DNA of 21,905 nucleotides, from contig JAVBPO010000149.1 of assembly GCA_031549565.1 (NCBI GenBank), positions 1 to 21,905 of the forward strand. The letters run 5' to 3'. A program made the position numbers and the translations under genes. Source of the stretch: JAVBSX01 sp031549565 (lineage in GTDB: Bacteria; Planctomycetota; Planctomycetia; Pirellulales; Thermoguttaceae). Position 1 is the first letter of the stretch. Each line of letters begins with the position of its first letter. Under the pieces are notes generated by a model that searched no databases, was not told the origin of the DNA, and saw nothing but the letters and a program-made list of their open reading frames with translations. This document shows, in pieces, positions 7,694 through 15,100 of this stretch.

Positions 7694-8671
7694 ATGAAAT
7701 CACGTTGTATTTGTGCGGGAATTTTGTTTGCGGACGTCGCATGTTGGCCGATCGACCACCTTCCGATCGAAGGAGAGCTTGTTCAAACGGAGAAAATCGA
7801 ACTGTGTTTGGGGGGCTGCGCGTCGAATGTCGCTCTTGATCTTTCCCGGCTGGAAGTTCCCGTCACTCTTTCCGGTTGTGTCGGGGACGACGCTTTAAGC
7901 GACTTCATCGTCAAAGCGGTCGGCGCACCCGGGGTGGATTGCTCGTTTCTGCGACGAATTCCGAACTCCTGTCCGGGAACCGCGATGCACGTGAACGTCC
8001 AAGGGCAGGACCGCCGTTTTATCTGCACGACCGGCGCGAACGATCATTACACGATTGACGAGCGGTTGGAAGCGCTGATTGCCGATCCGGACATTTCCCA
8101 GGACGAGCCGAAGGTGATTTACCTCGGCGGATTCCTGATGCTCAAAAGCCTGGAAAACGAACGGACCCCGCTCTTTTTGAAAAAGGCCCAGGAGCATGGG
8201 TGGAAGACGATTTTGGATGTCGTCCTTTTCTGGGACCGTAATTACCTCGACGCGGTTCGCCCTTTGCTTCCCTACACGGACGTTTTCATGCCGAACGACT
8301 TCGAAGGGAAAGCGATCACCGGTCTTGCCGATCCGCTCGATCAGGCGAAATTTTTTGCCGACTGTGGAGCGAAATCCTCCGTCATTACGCAGGGAGAACT
8401 CGGAACGCTCTACTACGGCCCCGAGGAAAAATTCCATGCGGACATTTTCAAGGTCGATTTCGTCGGCGGCGCCGGTTCCGGAGACGCTTTCGGAGCCGGT
8501 TTCATCACGGCGATGCTCGAAGGCCGCACCGCGGAAGAGTGCGTGATCTACGGCAGCGCGCTGGGAGCCAGTTGCGTCCGGGGCATCAGCACGACCGAAG
8601 CCGTATTTACTCGCAACGAACTCAACGAATTTCTCGCGGCCAACCAGTGCCGCATCAAGTCGATTCGCTGA
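7694..8671 (+). CDS. PfkB/ribokinase-family carbohydrate kinase
   Basis: A 325-residue protein of the ribokinase fold, phosphorylating a sugar or nucleoside with ATP in the cytoplasm. Signature 1 lies near residues 38-60 (LGGCASNVALDLSRL then GCVGDD). Signature 2 near the C-terminus is VGGAGSGDAFGAGF (257-270), giving the anion hole and catalytic base Asp264. Length is typical. The start is ATG 7694; no Shine-Dalgarno is evident. An overlapping alternative frame beginning at 7609 with a better Shine-Dalgarno resembles nothing known. The family includes ribokinase, fructokinase, adenosine kinase and 2-keto-3-deoxygluconate kinase, and sequence alone does not separate these. It is divergent from the flagellin gene and followed by a separately promoted regulator. 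Confidence 0.85.
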   Translation: MKSRCICAGILFADVACWPIDHLPIEGELVQTEKIELCLGGCASNVALDLSRLEVPVTLSGCVGDDALSDFIVKAVGAPGVDCSFLRRIPNSCPGTAMHVNVQGQDRRFICTTGANDHYTIDERLEALIADPDISQDEPKVIYLGGFLMLKSLENERTPLFLKKAQEHGWKTILDVVLFWDRNYLDAVRPLLPYTDVFMPNDFEGKAITGLADPLDQAKFFADCGAKSSVITQGELGTLYYGPEEKFHADIFKVDFVGGAGSGDAFGAGFITAMLEGRTAEECVIYGSALGASCVRGISTTEAVFTRNELNEFLAANQCRIKSIR

Positions 8672-8709
8672 AAAGAAAGCTTTGAAATCGCTTCAAAATC
8701 TTTGCCGAG

Positions 8710-8737
8710 AATGCGAATAATCGCGTATAATCGCATT
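8710..8737. repeat. Palindromic element with ATAATCGC direct repeats downstream of the kinase
   Basis: AATGCGA (8710-8716) and TCGCATT (8731-8737) form a 7-bp inverted repeat around a 14-nt centre that also carries tandem ATAATCGC copies. It could be a weak terminator for the kinase or an operator about 35 nt ahead of the next gene's -35 box. It lacks a good T-run. Confidence 0.35.
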
Positions 8738-8771
8738 TTCGGATAATTATCTCAATTTGTCGGTTCTTTTT

Positions 8772-8800
8772 TTGACAAAAAGCACACGAAAAACTTGAAT
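8772..8800 (+). promoter_or_regulatory. Candidate sigma70-type promoter of the winged-helix regulator
   Basis: A perfect TTGACA (8772-8777), a 17-nt spacer and TTGAAT (8795-8800, 4 of 6 matches). Predicted start near 8807, giving a leader of about 90 nt before ATG 8898. Confidence 0.5.
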
Positions 8801-8897
8801 TCGTTTACGATTAAGTTACCATGAGCGGTTTGAAGAGGTTTGTCCTGAGAACTTATTTTTGTTTCATTATTATTTCGGTTTGACGAAGAGGTGTATG

Positions 8898-9566
8898 ATG
8901 CCCCGAACCCATGTCAGTGAAGCGGGAATGCGTATCATGCGTCTACTGATCGGGTATGCGCCGCAGCGGATGAACGATCTCATCCATGCGACGGGAGTCA
9001 CGAGAACGGCGATCACCGAACAGATCAACGAATTGATGGAAGCCGGTTTCGTCGAACAGTCGATCGAACGCTTGCCCGGGAGGGGACGCCCCCGATTCCT
9101 TTATTCCGCGACGGAACTCGCTTTGAAACAGCTTTTCGAGGGGAACCAGAACATTGTCGTCCCCGCGATGTGGAGGGCGGTCCGGCGGCATTGTGGTCGC
9201 AAAACCGTCAGGAAAATCTGCGACGACGTCGCTCAGGATATTGCCGACCAATTCAATCAGAGAATCGAATCGACCGACCCGAAAGACCGAATGCGGGAAT
9301 TCTACAGTCTGATCTGCGGGACGGGCCGCTTGGTACGCATCAGCGACGACGGTACGACCGTCTCCGTCTCCAAGTTAAGCTGCCCGTTTATTTCGATGTA
9401 CGATGAAAGCGGAACGATCTGCATGATCGACGAGTTGACCATGTCGAAAATCGTCGGATCCGAAGTTCGGCGAACCTCTTACCGGCACCTGAACGGAACC
9501 TGTTGCACGTTCACGATTTCCGACGAACCTCTGAACGGAACGGTACTGGAAACGATGACCGATTAA
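8898..9566 (+). CDS. Winged-helix transcriptional regulator with C-terminal Cys motif (COG2345/SufR-like)
   Basis: A 222-residue protein. Residues 8-75 form a MarR/ArsR-type winged helix: the recognition helix is around GVTRTAITEQINELMEAGF and the wing around LPGRGRPRFLY. The C-terminal part has SCP (Cys162), Cys175 and a Cys-Cys pair (202-203). This spacing resembles COG2345/SufR-type regulators, where such cysteines are thought to hold an iron-sulfur cluster or metal. That function is inference here; no suf genes are nearby. The start at ATG 8898 is preferred over ATG 8895 or TTG 8859 because AAGAGG (8886-8891) lies 6 nt upstream. It is convergent with blaR1, separated by a 69-nt gap with a hairpin. 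Confidence 0.75.
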   Translation: MPRTHVSEAGMRIMRLLIGYAPQRMNDLIHATGVTRTAITEQINELMEAGFVEQSIERLPGRGRPRFLYSATELALKQLFEGNQNIVVPAMWRAVRRHCGRKTVRKICDDVAQDIADQFNQRIESTDPKDRMREFYSLICGTGRLVRISDDGTTVSVSKLSCPFISMYDESGTICMIDELTMSKIVGSEVRRTSYRHLNGTCCTFTISDEPLNGTVLETMTD

Positions 9567-9595
9567 ACGTTGAAAAGGAAAATTTTTCAAACGAG

Positions 9596-9624
9596 CCGGG
9601 GATGAAACGCAACGCAATCCCCGG
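9596..9624. terminator. Candidate bidirectional hairpin between the regulator and blaR1
   Basis: An 8-bp GC-rich stem (CCGGGGAT at 9596-9603 with ATCCCCGG at 9617-9624) with a 13-nt loop lies between two converging genes. Neither flank has a clean T-tract, so termination is inferred mainly from position and stem strength. Confidence 0.45.
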
Positions 9625-9635
9625 GTCAAACCCGA

Positions 9636-11657
9636 TCAATCCAAGGGAACCCGCTTCGGCGTAATCATCAGGAACAGACATTCTCCGTCGGTGGTCTTCG
9701 CGATTCCCGGAGCGGTGACCAGAAGCGACATGTTCTCGGGGACTTTGATTCTCGGAATGGAAATGCTGAGCGAACGGACGTTGGGAACCTGAAGCGAAAC
9801 GCCGCTTCGCTCGGCAGTTCCTCGGACCGAAATGGAATCTTCCGACTGAAACCGAACGATGTCCGCCCCGTCGACCTGGGAAATCTCCGCGACGCAATGA
9901 TCGATTCGACACGACCCGTCCTCAAGAAGCGTCGCACCGCCTCGAATATTCGAGCCGGAATGGAACTTTTGGAGGATCGGCTCATAAGCCGTGACGCCGT
10001 TCTCGTCCAACGGAATGACGCTGGTGACGAACGGCGTTTCTGTGACATCACAGATATGCCAGCTCTGGCCGTTAAAAAACGTAACCTTCGGCGCCATCAG
10101 GACATTGGCTTGCCTGAAATGCTTGTAGATTTCCACAAATGTGCGTGCATGTTCCAGATCCAAATACCGAACATGCAGCGGCATCGGCGCGGCGCTGGAC
10201 AACGTGCAAAGCCCAGGCTGCGGCTCCTGCTGGAAGGGGACGAGCTCGGACGACGTACGTGCTTCCGGCAGCGGCATTCCTGTCCAGCACATCGCTTTAT
10301 GGCTCATCACGGCGGAGCCCAGCGGTTCCGAGATCGTGCAGAAACGGAAATCCAGAACGATCTGTTCGTTTTCGTCGAGCACGGCTTTTTCGGCCGGGTT
10401 TTCCTCCGAAGCATTGCGACGAAAATCGTCGAACACCTTTTGTCGTAACTCGGCAATCGCGGCTTTTTCCGCTGGAGACGGTTCGAGTTTCGCCATATGT
10501 TGGCGGATTTTCCGCAGGAGGACCGTGTCCGATTGAGAATCTTCATACGGCGACACCAGCGACGCCAACGTGACACCGGCGAGCACTAAAAGAAGCAGGA
10601 CTCCGCTCCCGATTCGCCCGACGGGAACGCGGCAAACCTTTTTGTTCAGGATCGAAGCGATTCGTCGCTTGACGATATTTTTCCGCTGGAACATCGCGAC
10701 ACCACAACCGAGGGCGTGCCGGTTGCATACCGGAAACGTGTTCGCCAAATCGAGCAAAATCTCGGCGTATTCGGCTGGTTCTTCGCCGCCGAGCAGCACC
10801 AGATCGTCGCACGCCAATTCCCGCTCCAGGCGAAGCCGTCCCGTTGCGAACCAAACCAGCGGATGGAACCAGTACAAGCACGACACCCACTGTGCGATCC
10901 GCTGTCCCTGGACGTCGCCGCGACGGACGTGAGCCAGTTCATGCGTCAAAATCGTTCGCAATTCCGAATCGGTTCGATTTTCAATCATCGTCCGGGGAAG
11001 CACGATCTTCGGTTTCCACGTTCCCAGCGTGAATGGAACGGTTCCGACTTCGCTTTGCAGAAGTACGACGGGCTTGCGGATTCCGAGTTGTTGCGACAGT
11101 TCCCGAACCAACGTGTTTAACGCATCCCGCTCGACCGGCGACATTTTGCTCAATAATCTTCGCGCCGCGAGCGAGGAGAAGAACAATCGCAACGTTAAAA
11201 GCAGCGTTCCGCCGAACCAGAGGTACGACAATATCGTCGGAAGCCGGGCCGAAAAATCGAGGGACGCCTTTTGAGGAACGACCACGACCTGCTTCGCGAC
11301 TTCGGTTTTCACCACGGGCGAGTCCACAAGCCAGAGCCGCTCCCATTCGTCCACAGCCGCCTTATCGGCCGTAGAATAGGGGTTGATATCGCGCAGTGGA
11401 ACTTCCAGAACCTGTTGCATCGGAACGGGTTCCGTCTTTTCCGGAATAAATCCGAGCATGCCGTACGGAAGCGGCGGGGATAAGGATGCCGGAACCAGGA
11501 TCACCAAAAACGGGAACCACAGCAGCATCAACAGCGTCAAGTACCAGAATTTGTACCGAAACGACGCAGAGCGGCGATGGATGAAAAGAGACACGGTAAT
11601 TGCGGCGAGCAGTAAAAGCGTCGCGCTGAACAGTAATTGCGTGAGATAAGACGTCAT
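9636..11657 (-). CDS. M56-family (BlaR1/MecR1-like) membrane metallopeptidase with secretin-like C-terminal domain
   Basis: A 673-residue membrane protein. Membrane segments are predicted near 5-27, 35-58, 141-161 and 350-368. The cytoplasmic zinc protease has HELAH (239-243) followed by VRRGD, and a downstream ERELACDD (about 278-285) supplying the third zinc ligand. In BlaR1/MecR1 this domain triggers cleavage of the repressor BlaI. The C-terminal part is not a penicillin-binding sensor. From about 520 it reads like a secretin core: LMAPKVTFFNGQ, then TPFVTSV, then VPENMSLLVTAPG and a final LFLMITPKRV. What it senses is unknown. The start ATG 11657-11655 lies one base past the blaI stop (TGACATG), with AAGGAG inside the end of blaI, so the two are translationally coupled. 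Confidence 0.82.
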   Translation of the reverse strand: MTSYLTQLLFSATLLLLAAITVSLFIHRRSASFRYKFWYLTLLMLLWFPFLVILVPASLSPPLPYGMLGFIPEKTEPVPMQQVLEVPLRDINPYSTADKAAVDEWERLWLVDSPVVKTEVAKQVVVVPQKASLDFSARLPTILSYLWFGGTLLLTLRLFFSSLAARRLLSKMSPVERDALNTLVRELSQQLGIRKPVVLLQSEVGTVPFTLGTWKPKIVLPRTMIENRTDSELRTILTHELAHVRRGDVQGQRIAQWVSCLYWFHPLVWFATGRLRLERELACDDLVLLGGEEPAEYAEILLDLANTFPVCNRHALGCGVAMFQRKNIVKRRIASILNKKVCRVPVGRIGSGVLLLLVLAGVTLASLVSPYEDSQSDTVLLRKIRQHMAKLEPSPAEKAAIAELRQKVFDDFRRNASEENPAEKAVLDENEQIVLDFRFCTISEPLGSAVMSHKAMCWTGMPLPEARTSSELVPFQQEPQPGLCTLSSAAPMPLHVRYLDLEHARTFVEIYKHFRQANVLMAPKVTFFNGQSWHICDVTETPFVTSVIPLDENGVTAYEPILQKFHSGSNIRGGATLLEDGSCRIDHCVAEISQVDGADIVRFQSEDSISVRGTAERSGVSLQVPNVRSLSISIPRIKVPENMSLLVTAPGIAKTTDGECLFLMITPKRVPLD

Positions 11658-11658
11658 G

Positions 11659-12054
11659 TCAAAAATTCTCCTTCCTTGCGTTTTCGATCATTTGTTTGAG
11701 GTTTTTGTAATCCTTTTCCTTCAAATCGTCGGCGGCGACGTCGAGCAAAGCGGCGACGACGTCGGCGGGATTCCCGGCGAAGAAATTGTCGAGTAGATTT
11801 CGAAGCATCGACTTGCGGGTCGAATGTTTTTCGAGCACGGCCCGGTAGAGGTATTTCGTTTTCTCGCGACGGTATTCGAGAAACCCTTTTTGAACGAGCA
11901 CGTTCATCACGGCCCGGATTCCGCTGTAGGTCGGCGGGTCCGGGATCGCGGCTAGCGTCTGACCGACGGTCGCTTCGCCGAGCCGGAGCACGGTTTCCAC
12001 GACCTGGCGTTCCCGTGGCGCAAGCGTTTCCAAACGGGGCAACGAGTCCGGCAT
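11659..12054 (-). CDS. blaI: BlaI/MecI/CopY-family winged-helix repressor
   Basis: A 131-residue dimeric repressor. The N-terminal winged helix (about 10-75) shows LAPRERQVVETVLRLGEATV and TYSGIRAVMNVLVQKGFL, followed by the basic wing YRREKTKYLYRA. The C-terminal helices (about 80-131) would form the dimer interface cut by the partner protease. The start ATG 12054-12052 is supported by GGAGGAG at 12066-12060, spaced 5 nt. It is cotranscribed with the M56 peptidase, the standard arrangement in which the peptidase relieves repression. A 36-nt palindrome over its promoter is a likely autoregulatory site. The name reflects the family only; a beta-lactam role is not implied. Confidence 0.88.
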   Translation of the reverse strand: MPDSLPRLETLAPRERQVVETVLRLGEATVGQTLAAIPDPPTYSGIRAVMNVLVQKGFLEYRREKTKYLYRAVLEKHSTRKSMLRNLLDNFFAGNPADVVAALLDVAADDLKEKDYKNLKQMIENARKENF

Positions 12055-12099
12055 TTTTACTCCTCCCTGTCAAGTATTGAAGTTTCGCAAAAGCAAAAC

Positions 12100-12135
12100 A
12101 TGCTAATATTTAAGCACGTGCTCTAAATATAGCAT
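12100..12135. promoter_or_regulatory. Palindromic candidate BlaI operator
   Basis: A 36-nt imperfect palindrome with a perfect 10-nt centre AGCACGTGCT (12113-12122), outer ATGCTA/TAGCAT arms and AT-rich flanks. It overlaps the predicted blaI -10 box and lies 46 nt upstream of the ATG, where a self-repressing BlaI would bind. The classical TACA-TGTA core of BlaI/MecI operators is not present, so the specificity would be lineage-specific. Confidence 0.6.
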
Positions 12136-12154
12136 TTAAGAGTTTTCGAAGCAA
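12126..12154 (-). promoter_or_regulatory. Candidate sigma70-type promoter of blaI-blaR1
   Basis: On the minus strand TTGCTT (12154-12149) and TATATT (12131-12126, 5 of 6 matches) are separated by 17 nt. The -10 box lies inside the palindrome, so repressor binding would block transcription. Confidence 0.5.
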
Positions 12155-12176
12155 GAGCAATTTTTTCGTGACAGCC

Positions 12177-15100
12177 TTAATGCGGGGATTTGATCGGACA
12201 ACTTGCCGCTTGGGCGGGGGTGAGGCGGCGGTTTTTGGGGATCGGGATCGCTTTTTTACCGCTCAAGTAGGGGCCGGTTACGGACTCCTTGTTTTTCGCG
12301 ACGGATTTCGGCGAACCGGACGCGACGATTTCGCCGCCGAACTTGCCCGCTTTCGGACCGAAATCGATCAGCGTGTCCGCCCCTTCGATCACCTCCTTGT
12401 CGTGCTCGACGAGAACGAGCGTGTTGCCCAAGTCGCGGAGTTTGTGAAGCGCGTCGATCAACTTGCTGTTATCTCGCGGATGCAGCCCGATCGTCGGTTC
12501 GTCCAATACGTACAGCACGCCGACCAAGCCGCTTCCGATTTGCGCCGCGAGCCGGATCCGTTGCGTTTCCCCGCCGGAAAGCGTCGGCGACGGGCGGGAA
12601 AGCGTCAGGTATTCCAGTCCGACGTCGATCAAAAAATGGATTCGGTTACGAATTTCCGTGAGCAGATCCCCGGCGACTTTGCGCTCCATTTCGTCCGGCT
12701 TCCACTCTTCGAACAACTCGATCAGATCGCCGAGCGGACGGCGGCATATCTGGTCCATGGTCTCACCGAGGAACCGGACCGCCGCGGCGTCATCCCGAAG
12801 CCGGCTCCCCAGGCAAACGGAACACTCGACTTCGTCGACCATATATTCCAAGCGTCCCCGAAACGAAGGAACCAACCTGCCCGCTTCCTCCAAGGCGGGG
12901 TAGAGACCTTTGTACTGGAAGGAAAAAGAGGACAGAGGATAGAGGACAGAGGACAGGGTTTCTTGTTTCGAGTCTTTCGAATTTTTCGATATCGAATTCT
13001 TCTTGACATTTTTTGCGGTCAAATTTACATTTTCAAATTCCTGTCCTCTGTCCTCTGCCCGCTGTCCTCTAACTTCATACCACTGCTCCCCGGTTCCGTG
13101 GAAAATCAGGCGTCGGAATCTGGCGTCAAGCTGTTCGAAGGGGACGTCGGTCGGGACGCCGGTTTGCCGGGAAAAGGCGTCGAGCATCGCGGGAAACAGC
13201 GGGCTGTCCGGCTTCGGGAAAAGCGCAACGGCCCCTTGGGCGAGCGTCAGCTTCGGGTCATGCAGGAGCTGCATCGGATTGGTTCCGCTTTGCACGCCGA
13301 GCCCTTCGCAGTGCGGGCACCAGCCGAGCGGCGAGTTGAACGAAAAATGGTGCGGCGTCAAAGGTTCGAAACTCCGTCCGCATTTTTCGCACGAAAGTTG
13401 TCGGCTTTGCTTCGTCGTTTTCCAAAGCGTCTCGTCCTTGTCCGGATCGACTTCGACGATGTGGACGACACCACCACCCCACTCCAGGGCGGTTTCGACC
13501 GACTCGGAAATCCGGCTTCGTCCGCTGCGGTCCTCGTTCAAAACAATCCGGTCGACGATCACTTCGACGTCGTGTTTTCTGCGGCGGTCGATTTCCGGAG
13601 CGTCTTCCAGCTTGTACGTGATCCCATCGATCCGGACACGGACGAACCCGTTTTCCCGGAGCCGGTTCCACAAGGCGTCATACTGGTGCCCGACTTCGAC
13701 GAGCAGCGGCGCGGCGATCAAGAGCCGTTTGTCCGGGTCGAGCAGCATGATTTTCGCGACGATTTCATCGAGCGACTGCGTTCCGATCGGGATGTCGCAT
13801 TGCGGGCAATACGGTACACCGAGCCGGGCGAACAGGACGCGGAGGTAATCGTGGATTTCCGTTACGGTTCCGACCGTACTCCGCGGGGAATGCGATGCCG
13901 CTTTCTGTTCGATCGCGATCGCCGGGGAGAGTCCTTCGATCGATTCGACTTTCGGTTTCTGCATCTGCCCGACGAACTGCCGGGCGTAGGAGCTGAGGCT
14001 TTCGACGTAACGCCGCTGCCCTTCGGCGTAGATCGTGTCCATTGCCAACGACGACTTCCCCGACCCGCTCGGCCCGCAAAACACGGTCATCCGCTCGCGA
14101 GGGATCTCAAGGGACACGTTTTTCAAATTGTGCTCCTCGGCCCCTCGCACTTGCAGGGAATTACTAATTACGAATTCCAAATTACGAATTGGTTTTTGGC
14201 TTGTCGACTTTTTAGGTGGTGTCGAGACGGTGGATTTATGAAGCACTTTTGCCAACGACTGCGCCGTATAAGAAACCGGTCGGCTGTCTTTTTTTTGCCC
14301 TTCTTCATTCGTAATTCGTAATTTGGAATTCGTAATTTTTTTTGCAATTCCTAATTCATAATTCATAATTACGTCTTCAGGTGTTCCCTCCGCGACGATC
14401 CTTCCTCCCGCCGCGCCGCCTTCGGGGCCGAGGTCGATAATCCAGTCGGCGGTCTTGATCACGTCGAGATTGTGCTCCACGACGAGGACCGTGTTCCCGG
14501 CGTCGACGAAGTTGTGCAGCACCTTGAGGAGCATCTTGATGTCGGCAAAATGCAGCCCGGTCGTCGGCTCGGCGAGCAAATACAACGTCTTGCCGGTACT
14601 CCGTTTAACGAGTTCCTTGGCAAGTTTGATCCGCTGCGCCTCACCGCCGGAAAGCGTCGGAGAAGGCTGTCCGAGCCGCATGTACCCGAGCCCGACGTCG
14701 ACGAGCGTTTGCAGGTAATGTTTGATTTTCGGTATGTTCTCGAAATGCTCCAGTGCTTCTTCGATATCCATTTCGAGCACCTGGTAAATCGACTTTCCCT
14801 TGAACTTGACGCCAAGCGTTTCCTGGTTGAATCGGCGACCGCTACAAACCGTACAGGGAACCCAAATATCGGCGAGAAAATCCATTTCGAGTTTCTTGAC
14901 ACCGCGACCTTCGCACGCTTCGCAGCGGCCTCCGGCGACGTTGAAGCTGAACCGGCCCTGGGCGTATCCTTTTTGTTTCGCGTCGGGCAGTTCGGCGAAC
15001 AGTTTGCGAATTTCGTCGAACACTTTTGTGTACGTTGCCGGATTGGAATGCGGGCCGCGACCGATCGGGGACTGGTCGATCGAGATCATCTTGTCGAGGT

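Noticed and set aside
7609..7839. 76-codon frame with a good Shine-Dalgarno (GGAGG before GTG 7621) overlapping the start of the PfkB kinase
   Set aside because: The peptide resembles nothing known and most of it overlaps the kinase in another frame. A short leader peptide is possible but unsupported.
9636..12054. Beta-lactam resistance regulator pair (BlaI-BlaR1) with a beta-lactamase
   Set aside because: No beta-lactamase gene is nearby and the BlaR1-like protein lacks a penicillin-binding sensor domain, so a beta-lactam role is not supported.
12168..14321. 717-codon open frame on the plus strand
   Set aside because: It lies entirely opposite uvrA, whose motifs are unmistakable. Its translation is Arg/Asp/Phe-rich with no domain, typical of the mirror strand of a GC-biased gene.
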